From assembly GCA_046328225.1 (NCBI GenBank), contig JAXLWZ010000016.1, positions 23,249-87,248 on the forward strand: a stretch of DNA of 64,000 nt. Direction: 5' to 3'. This DNA is from Amarobacillus sp046328225 (lineage in GTDB: Bacteria; Chloroflexota; Dehalococcoidia; Tepidiformales; Tepidiformaceae). This document shows positions 18,432 through 30,642 of the stretch, one piece after another. The position numbers and the translations under genes are program-made. The notes under the pieces are model-generated. The model saw nothing but the letters and a program-made list of their open reading frames with translations, was not told the origin of the DNA and did not search any database. The stretch's first letter is position 1. Each line of letters starts with the position of its first letter.

Positions 18432-20204
18432 TCAGGTCGACTTCCAGCGGTACGGGTAGGTCTCGGCCGGGCTCCCGTAGCCGGTGGTGAGGAAGGTATC
18501 CCCGTTCTTGAGCCAGGACTGGTGCGCGGACCAGCTGGTCGCGGCGCGGTACTGGCTCGGGATGTAGTACATGTTTTGGGCGTTGAGCCGCTGGATTTCG
18601 TAGAACATCTCGCGGCGCTTCTGTTCGTTCGATTCCGATTGCTGATCGACGGCGAGTTTCGCGAGCTGGGCATCCTTGATCTTGCCGCGATTCTTCGGGT
18701 TATCGGTGTACAGCCGGATGGGGTAGCTGCCCGCTTCGGTGAAGGTGGTCTCGGGGCCGAAGGCGATGCCTTTGAAGTTGCCGACCGACGTCTGCGTGAT
18801 GTACTTCGAGTTGTAGTCCTGCACTTCGAACGTCATCTGCAGTCCCAGCGAAATCAGGTACTGGCCGCTGGCCTCGGCGATATCGTTGAAGTCCTTGCCG
18901 TAGCGGTTGCCGGCGTACTGCCAGGTCCCGGGGAAGCCGTTCGCGAAGCCGGCCGCCGCGAGCAGCTTCTTCGCTTCGGCGACGTTGTAGGCGAAGTACT
19001 TCCCGGTTTCGCCGTGTGCCGAGGACTTCGGGTCGAGCCAGAACCGGGTCATGCCCGCGGGAATGACGTTGTTCCAGCCGCTCTTCACATCGAGCCCGGC
19101 CGCCCGCAGGCGGTTGACGCTGAAGCCAAGGTCGTTGAGCGCCTCGCGGTCGAGGGCCATCGATATGGCCTGGCGGACGCGCGGGTCGCGCCACGGGGCG
19201 GCGGGATCGGAATCGAAGTAGACGTAGCTGTTCTGCTGCGACAGCGTGCCAACGAGCACGATGTCTTTGTTCTTCTGCTTGACGTCGACGAGGTCGTCGG
19301 CGCTAAGGCCGGAGCTGTCGGTGTTGCCCGCGCGGAACTGGGCCAGCCGGTTCGCGTACTCGGGGATGATGGAGACCTGCACGCCATCCATCAGCGGGAA
19401 GCCGTTCTCGTGCCACGCCGGGTTCTTCTTCCACTTGTGGCCGACAGCCGGCGTATAGCTTTCGAAGATCCAGGGGCCGCTGCCGATGGAGAGCTTCGCC
19501 GGGTCGAACTTGCCGCCCGACTCCGTGGGCATCACCCAGAAGAGGTTCGTATCGGCGAGCACTTCGAGGAACGCCACGTTCGGCGCCTTCAGCGTGAACA
19601 CCACCGTCGACGCGTCCGGGAACTCGACCTTGTCGACGAAGTCGACCTGGGAAGCGTTCGGATGTTTGGGGTCGACCATGCGGCCCCAGGAGAACTTCAC
19701 GTCCTCGGTGGTGACGGCTCGGCCGTTCACGGGGGCGACATCGTGGAACTTCGCGCCCGGCTTGAGCGTGATGCTCCACTTCAGGCCATCGGGCGAGGCT
19801 TCCGCCTTCTGCGCCAGGTCAGGGGTCGGCTTCACATCGGCCGCGGCGATGCCCGGGCCGGCCTTGAACTTGTAGAGGCGGCTGTAGGCGAAGGCGGCGA
19901 AGTCCTTGGTGAGGAAGCTCGTGTTTCCGTACGGGTCGATGGATGGCGGGTCGCCGGTCGAATCGATGTTGTAGACGCCGCCCTTCTTCGCGTTGGCGAA
20001 AGGGTCGGTGGGGGTGGGCGAGGCGTTGGCGGCGGGTGTTGCGGTCGCGAGCGAGGTGGTGCCGCCGCCGCTCTCGCCGTCGTCATCGCCGCAGCCCGCG
20101 AGCGCGAGGCCGGCGGCGCCGGCGGCAAAGGCGGCGCCGCCGCCGAGGATGCGCCGCCGCGGCAGGCGCCGCGCGGCATGGCGTTCCCAGTAAGACTGTC
20201 CCAT
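18432..20204 (-). CDS. Family 5 (peptide/nickel-type) ABC substrate-binding lipoprotein
   Basis: 590 residues. The signal region RRLPRRRILGGGAAFAAGAA has a twin-arginine character and ends in the lipobox LALAGC, so a Tat-exported lipoprotein is likely. A Thr/Pro linker precedes the SBP_bac_5 fold: KKGGVYNIDSTGDPPSIDP, DGLKWSITLKPGAKFHDVAPVNGRAVTTEDVKFSW, WRDPRVRQAISMALDREALN. Family 5 proteins bind peptides, but also opines, glutathione, nickel and other solutes. No permease or ATPase gene is adjacent, so the transporter must be encoded elsewhere. It is probably the first gene of the operon. Confidence 0.92.
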   Translation of the reverse strand: MGQSYWERHAARRLPRRRILGGGAAFAAGAAGLALAGCGDDDGESGGGTTSLATATPAANASPTPTDPFANAKKGGVYNIDSTGDPPSIDPYGNTSFLTKDFAAFAYSRLYKFKAGPGIAAADVKPTPDLAQKAEASPDGLKWSITLKPGAKFHDVAPVNGRAVTTEDVKFSWGRMVDPKHPNASQVDFVDKVEFPDASTVVFTLKAPNVAFLEVLADTNLFWVMPTESGGKFDPAKLSIGSGPWIFESYTPAVGHKWKKNPAWHENGFPLMDGVQVSIIPEYANRLAQFRAGNTDSSGLSADDLVDVKQKNKDIVLVGTLSQQNSYVYFDSDPAAPWRDPRVRQAISMALDREALNDLGFSVNRLRAAGLDVKSGWNNVIPAGMTRFWLDPKSSAHGETGKYFAYNVAEAKKLLAAAGFANGFPGTWQYAGNRYGKDFNDIAEASGQYLISLGLQMTFEVQDYNSKYITQTSVGNFKGIAFGPETTFTEAGSYPIRLYTDNPKNRGKIKDAQLAKLAVDQQSESNEQKRREMFYEIQRLNAQNMYYIPSQYRAATSWSAHQSWLKNGDTFLTTGYGSPAETYPYRWKST

Positions 20205-20320
20205 CGCGTTCCCAGAGCTCCTTGCGTGCGGCCGCATTCCCCTTGCGGCCCTTGCTACAAATCGATTCGCCGCTTGAATCGCGGGTATCGACCTGCTCCC
20301 GGCGCGCGCATTCTGCATGG

Positions 20321-20342
20321 AATGTTTGGGGTTGACAACATT
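20321..20342. promoter_or_regulatory. Inverted repeat overlapping a TTGACA box (operator candidate)
   Basis: Arms AATGTT and AACATT are separated by 10 nt, with a perfect TTGACA (20332-20337) inside. It lies in the 269-nt divergent spacer between the binding-protein operon and the HpcH-type gene. CACCAT at 20355-20360 is a weak -10, 17 nt downstream of TTGACA. A repressor bound here would cover the -35 region. Confidence 0.4.
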
Positions 20343-20473
20343 CTGGCCGCCTCACACCATGCGCCCCATCGCGGGCCCGCCGAGACCCCCTCCAGCGTGC
20401 CCCCTTGCCTCGCCGCGACGGTCCGGGAGCCCGGCCGTCGCGCACCGGGGACACTGCCAGGAGCCACTCCCGC

Positions 20474-21397
20474 ATGAGCAACCGCCCGTTCCGCCTTCGC
20501 CGTTCCGAACTTTCGACCCCTGGCACGAGCGACAAAATGATGGCGAAGGCCGCGACGAGCGATGCCGACCTCGTGTTCCTCGACCTGGAGGACGCGGTCG
20601 CGCCATCGGCCAAGGCGGGCGCGCGCCAGCCCATCATCGAAGCGCTGAACGGCCTCGACTGGGGCACGAAGACGCGCGCCGTCCGCATCAACAGCACGGA
20701 AACGCCCTGGTGCTACGAGGACGTGACCGACATCGTCACGCACGCCGGCCAGAACCTGGACGTCATCATCATTCCCAAGGTCAAAGCCCCCCGGGATGTG
20801 TGGTTCGTCGATACGCTGGTTTCGCAGATCGAGCTGGCGAAGGGCCTGCCGCTCGGACGCATCGGCATCGAAATCCTCATCGAGGAGGTCGAGGCGCTGG
20901 CGCGGGTGGAGGAGATCGCGGGGTGCTGCTCGCGCCTGGAGGCGATGATCCTCGGCGTCGGCGACCTTTCCGCGAGCCAGGGCATGCGCACCGGCCACAT
21001 CGGCTCGACCGCCGATGCCCGCTACCCGGGCGACATCTGGCACTACGCCCGCACGCGGGTGATCGTCGCCGCGCGGGCGCACGGGCTCGACGCCATCGAT
21101 GGACCCTTCGCGAACTTCAAGGACCCCGAGGGGTACCGCCGCGATGCCGGCTGGGCGGCTTCGCTCGGCGCCGTGGGCAAGTGGGCCATCCACCCCAGCC
21201 AGGTGGAAATCGCCAACGACGTGTTCTCGCCAACCGACAAGGAGATCGAACGCGCGAAGGAGATGGTGGAGCGCGTGCGTGCGGCCGAAGCGGGCGGCGA
21301 AGGCGCCGCCAACGCCGGCGGCGTCATGGTCGACGCGGCCACGGCACGCATCTTCGAGCTCATCCTGGAGCGCGCGAGGCTCACCGGCCGAATCTAG
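20474..21397 (+). CDS. HpcH/HpaI-CitE family lyase (malyl-/citramalyl-CoA lyase-like)
   Basis: 307 residues, TIM-barrel aldolase-type lyase. Diagnostic parts are LSTPGTSDKMMAKA, DLVFLDLEDAVAPSAK (metal and CoA region), RINSTETPW, IGIEILIEEVEAL (metal-binding Glu), ILGVGDLSAS and GAVGKWAIHPSQVEIAN. The KWAIHPSQ ending is typical of CitE and malyl-CoA/citramalyl-CoA lyases and not of class II pyruvate aldolases. Known members cleave malyl-CoA, beta-methylmalyl-CoA or citramalyl-CoA. ATG 20474 follows GGAG at some distance. Confidence 0.85.
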   Translation: MSNRPFRLRRSELSTPGTSDKMMAKAATSDADLVFLDLEDAVAPSAKAGARQPIIEALNGLDWGTKTRAVRINSTETPWCYEDVTDIVTHAGQNLDVIIIPKVKAPRDVWFVDTLVSQIELAKGLPLGRIGIEILIEEVEALARVEEIAGCCSRLEAMILGVGDLSASQGMRTGHIGSTADARYPGDIWHYARTRVIVAARAHGLDAIDGPFANFKDPEGYRRDAGWAASLGAVGKWAIHPSQVEIANDVFSPTDKEIERAKEMVERVRAAEAGGEGAANAGGVMVDAATARIFELILERARLTGRI

Positions 21398-21449
21398 GGA
21401 ACCCGTTCGCGCAGTTCACGCAAGCAAGTCCTTGTTTTGTAATGAAAAC

Positions 21450-21481
21450 CCGCGATTGTTCCATTCGGGAACTATCCGCGG
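21450..21481 (+). promoter_or_regulatory. Two-tier hairpin in the chemoreceptor leader
   Basis: CCGCG (21450-21454) pairs with CGCGG (21477-21481). Inside it GTTCC (21458-21462) pairs with GGAAC (21468-21472), with a 5-nt loop and a small internal loop. No T-run follows, so it is not a simple terminator. It lies in the 138-nt spacer upstream of the chemoreceptor gene. Confidence 0.4.
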
Positions 21482-21500
21482 CACCCCCGCACCGACATCT

Positions 21501-21521
21501 ATGGCACGCCATACCGATGGC
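21501..21521 (+). promoter_or_regulatory. Mutually exclusive hairpins next to the chemoreceptor ribosome site
   Basis: ATGGC (21501-21505), GCCAT (21508-21512) and ATGGC (21517-21521) allow the middle segment to pair with either flank but not both. The downstream hairpin ends a few nt before the GGGGGG ribosome-site run at 21525-21530. This is a switch-like geometry; no known riboswitch consensus was recognised. Confidence 0.35.
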
Positions 21522-21535
21522 TTTGGGGGGAAAAC

Positions 21536-23527
21536 ATGCGGGTGTTCATGAATTTGAGTTTGCGAGTGAAGCTGTACAGCTCGTTCGGCTTCCTCGTCCT
21601 GCTCCTTGCGGCCGTAGCGTGGTTGGGGGCCAGCGCGCTGGACGCCTCGGCCGGCCGCGCCCACAACCTTTACCGCCAGGACCTCCTGGGGGTGCACTAC
21701 GCGGATGAGGTGCTGATGTACGCGGCCCTCAGCGGCCGCGAACAGCAGACCGCGTTGCTCAACGCGAAGGATGCGGCGAAGCGCGACGCGGCCATCGCCG
21801 CCGCCCGCCAGGCGATGACGAGCGCGACGGAATCCGCCACCCTGTACCACGAAACCTTCATCGACGATGCCGACGCGGCCGCCTGGGCGACCATCGAGAA
21901 GCAGATCGCCGATGTCTTCCAAGAGCGCGACCGCCTCCTCAAGACGCTCGAAAGCGGCGACCTCGACGGCGCGCTCACGCAGGCCGGCGCATCGACCGCG
22001 AAAGTCCGCGCGATGAACGACGCCGTCGAGGCCGCGATCGAGGTCAACCAGAAGCAGGCGGACCGCGATTCGGCGGCCGTCGCCAGCGCATCCACGTCGG
22101 CGCGGACGCAGCTCGTCGGGGCGACGGTCATCGCGGCCGTCCTGGGCCTCGCGGTGGCGTTCTTCATCTCTCGAAAGCTCAAGAAGGATGTCGATACCAT
22201 CGTCGGGCGGCTTCAGAGCATCGAGGGCAACTGCGTCACCGACCTGCGCAACGGCATGCAGGCGATGCGCGACGGCGACCTCACCCGTGCCGTCACACCC
22301 GTGACGCCGAAGATCCCGAGCCCCGTCAAGGACGAGATCGGCGTCGCCGCCACGGCCATCAACGCCACCATCGATGGTGTGGTCGCGACGGTAGAGGCCT
22401 ATAACGCCATGCGCGCCTCGCTCGCCGACCTCGTCCGCGATGTCCGCGAGAATGCTTCCAGCGTGCTCTCGGCCTCGTCGCAGCTGTCCGAATCGTCCGA
22501 GCAGATGGCCTCGGCCACGACCCAGATCGCGTCCGCCATCACCGAAGTCACGCAGAGCGCCACGCAGCTGGCGTCGCTGTCGCAGCAGTCGGCGGAGGAG
22601 ATCGAGCGCGTGGCCGCGGGTTCGCAGGAACTCGCCGCGGCCGCCGCTTCGAACGCCACCAGCGCCGGCGACTCCGAGTCCGAGGCGCGCGTCATCGGCG
22701 GGCGTATCGGCGAAGTCGCGCGCGTCAGCGACCGCGTCGCGGCTTCGGCCGAAGCATCCCGCGAAGCCGCGCTCGCCGGGCAGCAGGCCATCAACCAGGC
22801 CGTGGAGTCCATGTCCTCCATCGCCAACGCGGTCGAGCGCGCCTCGGTGACGGTCAACGAACTGGGCGAGTACAGCTCCCAGATCGGCGCCATCGTGCGC
22901 ACGATCGACGAGATCGCCAGCCAGACCAACCTTCTCGCGCTCAACGCCGCGATCGAGGCGGCCCGCGCGGGCGAGCAGGGCCGCGGCTTCGCCGTCGTCG
23001 CTGAGAACGTGCGCTCGCTCGCCGAGCGCTCCTCGCAGGCGACACGCGAAATCGGCGACCTCATCGCTCGCGTCCAATCGGGCACGTCGGACGCGGTGGA
23101 GGCGATGGCCGCCGGCGTCGGCGATGTCCAGGACGGCCGCCGCATCACCTCCGAGGCCGGTGAGGCGCTCGAGAGCATCATCGGCAGCGTCCAGGAGTCG
23201 GCGTCCGAGATGCAGCGCATCGCCCACGATGTGCGGGCCCTGGCCGAAGGCGCCGACCGCATCATGAGCTCGGCCCAGGCCATCGCCCAGAGCGCGAGCG
23301 ATTCGGCCGGCGGGGCGCAGGAGATGGCGGCCGGCACCGCGAAAGTGACCGAGGCGATCCTCCAGGTCTCGGCCACGAGCGAGCAGACCTCGGCCTCGGC
23401 GGAGGAAGTGTCGGCCTCGACCGAGGAGCTCTCCGCCCAGTCGGAGGAGCTCGCGGCGACGGCCACGGCGATGCGCCAGCTCGCGCAATCGCTCGAAACC
23501 TCTGTGGCCGGCTTCCGCCTCGCCTGA
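21536..23527 (+). CDS. Methyl-accepting chemotaxis protein
   Basis: 663 residues. Membrane segment 1 is at about 14-34 and segment 2 at about 190-212 (TQLVGATVIAAVLGLAVAFF), enclosing a roughly 150-residue helical sensor that resembles a four-helix bundle. A HAMP-like linker follows, then a long coiled-coil signalling domain. The conserved hairpin tip begins near residue 457 (IDEIASQTNLLALNAAIEAAR, then GRGFAVVAENVR). Ala/Ser/Glu-rich methylation helices flank it. No C-terminal CheR-binding pentapeptide is seen. No other che genes are in the window. GGGGGG upstream supports ATG 21536, and a strong hairpin terminator follows. Confidence 0.93.
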   Translation: MRVFMNLSLRVKLYSSFGFLVLLLAAVAWLGASALDASAGRAHNLYRQDLLGVHYADEVLMYAALSGREQQTALLNAKDAAKRDAAIAAARQAMTSATESATLYHETFIDDADAAAWATIEKQIADVFQERDRLLKTLESGDLDGALTQAGASTAKVRAMNDAVEAAIEVNQKQADRDSAAVASASTSARTQLVGATVIAAVLGLAVAFFISRKLKKDVDTIVGRLQSIEGNCVTDLRNGMQAMRDGDLTRAVTPVTPKIPSPVKDEIGVAATAINATIDGVVATVEAYNAMRASLADLVRDVRENASSVLSASSQLSESSEQMASATTQIASAITEVTQSATQLASLSQQSAEEIERVAAGSQELAAAAASNATSAGDSESEARVIGGRIGEVARVSDRVAASAEASREAALAGQQAINQAVESMSSIANAVERASVTVNELGEYSSQIGAIVRTIDEIASQTNLLALNAAIEAARAGEQGRGFAVVAENVRSLAERSSQATREIGDLIARVQSGTSDAVEAMAAGVGDVQDGRRITSEAGEALESIIGSVQESASEMQRIAHDVRALAEGADRIMSSAQAIAQSASDSAGGAQEMAAGTAKVTEAILQVSATSEQTSASAEEVSASTEELSAQSEELAATATAMRQLAQSLETSVAGFRLA

Positions 23528-23537
23528 GTCTCGGGGC

Positions 23538-23568
23538 AAACGGCGGGACCTCCCCGGTCCCGCCGTTT
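23538..23568 (+). terminator. Hairpin terminator after the chemoreceptor gene
   Basis: A 13-bp perfect stem, AAACGGCGGGACC (23538-23550) with GGTCCCGCCGTTT (23556-23568), has a 5-nt loop and ends in TTT. It begins 10 nt after the stop codon. The T-tract is short, so termination strength is uncertain. Confidence 0.65.
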
Positions 23569-23569
23569 G

Positions 23570-23609
23570 AGTTCCCGGTTCCCGGTTGCCAGTTCCCAGG
23601 GGATACCCC
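23570..23609. repeat. RGTTCCC heptad element, copy 2
   Basis: Four tandem 7-bp units (AGTTCCC, GGTTCCC, GGTTGCC, AGTTCCC; 23570-23597) are followed by AGGGG-AT-ACCCC, matching copy 1 at 13151. It lies directly after the chemoreceptor terminator and before the carboxylase gene. Confidence 0.75.
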
Positions 23610-23725
23610 CGGGTGTTGGGCCGAGCGCGACCGGGGGCGCACTGGGATAATCTCGCCCCATCGGACGCCGGGAGGGAGCGGGGAACGTCCCTGCGAGGCA
23701 CCTGCCGGGCGTCCCCGGGGGAGCC

Positions 23726-27124
<3,399 letters not shown>

Positions 27125-27249
27125 TAACCATGGCGGCCGGCCAGTCAGGTGGCCTTTACCGCCCGGTAGATTCACAAGCTACACCTTTCTTAACCGCGAC
27201 GGTGCCGTTCGCACCGATTGCTCAGGGTTTTTCTCAATACGCAAAGTTC

Positions 27250-27259
27250 GTCGTACGAC
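27250..27259. promoter_or_regulatory. 10-bp palindrome upstream of the signalling operon
   Basis: GTCGTACGAC is a perfect palindrome 47 nt upstream of the receiver gene. The surrounding 27170-27290 is less GC-rich than its neighbours and holds a small hairpin, CGGTGC/GCACCG (27200-27216). It could be an operator; no confident -35/-10 pair was found. Confidence 0.25.
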
Positions 27260-27306
27260 TCTCCGATGATTTGAGTGTGGGCAACGAGCCCGCGATGGAG
27301 ACGGGG

Positions 27307-27720
27307 ATGAACGACGCGAACCCGGGGGCGTCTGAGGGGCGGCAACCCCACGTGATGTACGTCGAGGACAACCGCGCCAACGCGCTGCTGGTTGAACGGG
27401 CGCTGGCGGCGCATGCCAACGTCACGCTCTCGGTCATCCCGAACGCCGAAGAGGCGCTGACGCGCATCGCGAGCCAGGCGCCGGACCTGATGCTGCTAGA
27501 CCTCCACCTACCGGGGATGTCGGGCGAGGATCTGCTCGTGCGGCTGCGGCGGGAGCCGCGCTTCGCGACCTTGCCGGTGGTCATCATCACCGCCGACGCC
27601 GCAACCTCGACCTCGGACCGGCTGCTGGCACACGGTGCCACCATGCACATGACCAAGCCGATCGACATCCGCATGCTCGTGGACGTCGTTCGCAAGTTCA
27701 CCCAGCGGGGGCCGCAATGA
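27307..27720 (+). CDS. Single-domain response regulator (receiver only)
   Basis: 137 residues, CheY-like. Acidic pocket MYVEDNRAN, phosphoacceptor Asp65 in LLDLHLPGMSG, conserved Thr in IITADA and Lys in MTKPIDIR are all present. There is no output domain. ATG 27307 has GGAG 6 nt upstream; ATG 27295 is in frame and also possible. Its stop overlaps the next gene's start (ATGA, 27717-27720), so it is coupled to the hybrid kinase, which is its likely phosphodonor or relay partner. Confidence 0.88.
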   Translation: MNDANPGASEGRQPHVMYVEDNRANALLVERALAAHANVTLSVIPNAEEALTRIASQAPDLMLLDLHLPGMSGEDLLVRLRREPRFATLPVVIITADAATSTSDRLLAHGATMHMTKPIDIRMLVDVVRKFTQRGPQ

Positions 27721-29528
27721 ACCGCCTGACGACAGGAACCCGGTCGAGCGCGGTTGCGGCCGCGGGCATCATGCTCGTACTCGCGCTGCTGACGGTGTAC
27801 GAAGTGCTGGCAACCAAGCGGGCACAGGATTCGCTCCAGGATGTGCAACTGGCGGGCGAGCTCGCGGACTCCTACCAGGCGGCGCGCGGCGGCGTGGCTC
27901 AGATCGAGCTCACTGTTCGCACGATGCTCTCGGAGCCCGGGACGGTCGATGCGGCGACCGTGATCGCGGAAATCGACGATGTGATACGGAACACGAATCG
28001 CATCAAAGCCATTGGGCAGCAAGAGGACCGCGCGCTGGTCGAGCAGTTGTACGACCAGTACGTGGGCACGCTCAATATCCTCAAGCTGGCGCTGGCGGCG
28101 CACATCGATCTGAGCGCGATGCAGGCCGGCCTCCCAAGCGAGAAGGTCGCGCCCGCGATTCGCAACGACTTCGACCAGATGGCGATGGAGCGCCAGTCGC
28201 AGGCGGACGCAGCGCTCGAGGCGTACCGGGACGACCAGGACACGCGGCTGATAGTGACGAGCGTGCTCAACGCGGCGGGTCTGCTGCTGGTGGTGTTCCT
28301 CGCCTTCGGGCTCCGGTACTACAGCCGCCGCGAGGCGCGGATGGTGGCGATGCAGGCCGCGCAGGCGGAACTCGAAGCCGCCCGCGACGAAGCGGACCGC
28401 GCGAACGCCGCGAAAAGCCAGTTCCTCAGCCGCATGAGCCACGAATTGCGGACTCCAATGAATGCCGTCCTGGGGTTCGGGCAGCTGCTCGAAATGGACG
28501 ACTTGACCGAGACCCAGCGGGAGAACATGTCGTTCATCATGCGGTCGGGGCGCCACCTGCTGCGGCTGATCGATGAGGTCCTCGACATCTCGCGCATCGA
28601 AGCCGGGCGGCTGTCGCTCAGCCTGGAGCCGTTCATGGTCTCCGACGTGGCGAAGGACGTGTTGGAGATGTCCGCGCCCATCGCCGCCGAACACGGCATC
28701 CGCGTCGAGTGCTGCGACCATGAACCCCCGCCGTGGCGGGTCATCGGCGATGTCCAGCGCACGAAGCAGGTGCTCCTCAACCTGGTTTCGAACGCCATCA
28801 AGTACAACAAACCCGGCGGCACCGTGGAGTTCAGCGGCGAGCAGCTGCCGGGCGGCGAGGTGCGCATCTCGGTGCGGGACACCGGGCGCGGCATCTCGTC
28901 CGAACGCATGGAACGCCTCTTCAACCCGTTCGACCGCCTGGGGGCGGATTCCACCACGATCGAAGGCACGGGCCTCGGGCTGGCGCTTTCCAAGGCGCTG
29001 GTGGAGGCCATGTCCGGGCGGCTGGAGGTAGAGAGCGTCGAGGGCCAGGGGTCCACGTTCTCGGTGGTGCTGCCGGCGGCGACGGCGGCGCCCGCGGTGC
29101 CCGCCGGCTTTGCCGAGTATCGCGAACGGCTCGCGCCCATCGCCCGGGTGGTGTGCGTGGAGGACAACAACGCCAGCTACCACGTCGTGGAAGGCGCGAT
29201 GCGCCACCTGGGCATCGAGTGCACGCGGGCGGAATCGGCCGCCGAGGGGATCGAGCAGGTCTTCGCGACTCGTCCCGGGCTGGTGATCGTCGACCTTCAC
29301 CTCGAGGGCGGCGACGGCGCGGCGGTCGTCCGGGGTCTGCGCAGCCACCCGGAGATGTCGGACCTGCCGATCATCGTGATGAGCGCCGACACCACGGAGC
29401 CCACGCGGACGCGAGTGCTGGCCCTGGGCGCGGACGCCTTCGTGGGCAAGCCAATCGACTTCGGCCAGCTCGTGGAGACGATGGCCCGCGTGGTCGAGCC
29501 ACCGGAGGCGCGGAAGCATGCAGCCTGA
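27717..29528 (+). CDS. Hybrid sensor histidine kinase with C-terminal receiver
   Basis: 603 residues. Membrane segments are at about 12-32 and 180-203, flanking a 145-residue extracytoplasmic helical sensor. The HisKA H-box is FLSRMSHELRTPMNAVLGF with phosphorylatable His242. The ATPase domain has NLVSNAIKYN, DTGRGIS and GTGLGLALSKALVEAMSG. The receiver has VEDNNAS, phosphoacceptor Asp526 in IVDLHLEG and Lys in FVGKPIDF. It overlaps the upstream receiver gene by 4 nt and the downstream HD-GYP gene by 11 nt, which suggests a three-gene phosphorelay operon. Confidence 0.93.
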   Translation: MNRLTTGTRSSAVAAAGIMLVLALLTVYEVLATKRAQDSLQDVQLAGELADSYQAARGGVAQIELTVRTMLSEPGTVDAATVIAEIDDVIRNTNRIKAIGQQEDRALVEQLYDQYVGTLNILKLALAAHIDLSAMQAGLPSEKVAPAIRNDFDQMAMERQSQADAALEAYRDDQDTRLIVTSVLNAAGLLLVVFLAFGLRYYSRREARMVAMQAAQAELEAARDEADRANAAKSQFLSRMSHELRTPMNAVLGFGQLLEMDDLTETQRENMSFIMRSGRHLLRLIDEVLDISRIEAGRLSLSLEPFMVSDVAKDVLEMSAPIAAEHGIRVECCDHEPPPWRVIGDVQRTKQVLLNLVSNAIKYNKPGGTVEFSGEQLPGGEVRISVRDTGRGISSERMERLFNPFDRLGADSTTIEGTGLGLALSKALVEAMSGRLEVESVEGQGSTFSVVLPAATAAPAVPAGFAEYRERLAPIARVVCVEDNNASYHVVEGAMRHLGIECTRAESAAEGIEQVFATRPGLVIVDLHLEGGDGAAVVRGLRSHPEMSDLPIIVMSADTTEPTRTRVLALGADAFVGKPIDFGQLVETMARVVEPPEARKHAA

Positions 29529-30642
29529 GAAACCGGCGGCGGCAACGCGCGGCGCGGCGGGTCCCACCGCACCTCCAGAGCTCGCGAACAGCCGCATCCT
29601 GGTCGTGGATGACCAGCCGCTCAACCTCAGGCTCATCGAGGCGATCCTCGGGCGAGCCGGCTACACCGGCGTTGCCTGCCTTCCCGAACCACGCCAGGTC
29701 CGGCCCCTCTGCGAACGAGTGATGCCGGACCTCGTGCTGCTCGACCTGCATATGCCGGGGCTCGATGGCTTCGGGGTGATGGCGGAGCTGGCGAAGCTCG
29801 TTCGCCCGGACGACTACGTCCCGATTCTCGTTGTCACGGCCGATGTCACGCGGGAAACGCGCGAACGCGCACTGCGGGCCGGCGCGAAGGACTTCCTGAC
29901 CAAGCCAGTGGACGCAACCGAGGTGGTGCAACGGGTTGGCAACCTCCTCCAGACGCGACACCTCTACGCCAACCTGCGCCAGCTCAACAGCGAGCTTGAG
30001 CGGCGGGTGGCGCAGCGCACGGCGCAGCTCGAACGCGCGCACGATGAGCTGCTCGAACGGCTCGCGCTCGCAGCCGACTACCGTGACGACATCACGGGCG
30101 CGCATTCGCGGCGCGTGGCCAGCGGTGCCGCGCGGCTGGGCGCGATGCTCGGCATGAACGAGCGCGAGGCGCGCCTGCTGCAGCACGCTGCCACGCTTCA
30201 CGACTTCGGCAAGATCGCCATCCCCGATTCCGTGCTCCTGAAGCCGGGTTCGCTGACGAACGACGAGTTCGCTCTCATGCGCAGTCACACCACGATCGGC
30301 GCGTCGCTGCTGGCGGGGAGCCAGTTCCCGACGCTGGTCCTGGGGCAGGAACTCGCGCGGCTGCACCACGAACGCTGGGATGGCCGGGGGTACCTGGGCC
30401 TGGCCGGCCACGACGTGCCCCTGACGAGCCGTATCGTCGCCGTCGCGGACGTCTTCGACGCGCTGATTCACGTGCGGCCGTACAAGAAGGCGTGGCCTCT
30501 GAGCGAGGCCGTGGATGCCATCGCCAAGGGCAAGGGCACGCAGTTCGACCCGGAAGTGGTCGCGGCCTTCCTCGGGGACGACCTGGACGGCTACGTCGGT
30601 CAGTCGGAAGGCATGGACTGGGGCCCGTCCGAGGCCGCCTGA
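29518..30642 (+). CDS. Response regulator with HD-GYP c-di-GMP phosphodiesterase domain
   Basis: 374 residues. The receiver domain (about 25-145) has VVDDQPLN, phosphoacceptor Asp76 in LLDLHMPGLDG and Lys in FLTKPVDA. A coiled linker leads to the HD-GYP domain: HDFGK (228-232) and HHERWDGRGY (from 283). The last motif reads GYL where the signature has GYP, so the enzyme is slightly atypical, but metal ligands appear intact. The expected role is phosphorylation-controlled hydrolysis of c-di-GMP. It follows the hybrid kinase with an 11-nt overlap. Confidence 0.9.
   Translation: MQPEKPAAATRGAAGPTAPPELANSRILVVDDQPLNLRLIEAILGRAGYTGVACLPEPRQVRPLCERVMPDLVLLDLHMPGLDGFGVMAELAKLVRPDDYVPILVVTADVTRETRERALRAGAKDFLTKPVDATEVVQRVGNLLQTRHLYANLRQLNSELERRVAQRTAQLERAHDELLERLALAADYRDDITGAHSRRVASGAARLGAMLGMNEREARLLQHAATLHDFGKIAIPDSVLLKPGSLTNDEFALMRSHTTIGASLLAGSQFPTLVLGQELARLHHERWDGRGYLGLAGHDVPLTSRIVAVADVFDALIHVRPYKKAWPLSEAVDAIAKGKGTQFDPEVVAAFLGDDLDGYVGQSEGMDWGPSEAA

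Noticed and set aside
21415..21530. c-di-GMP-I (GEMM) riboswitch upstream of the chemoreceptor
   Set aside because: CACGCA-like and ACCGATGG words are present, but the conserved internal GACGCAAAGC segment and the two-helix order are missing.
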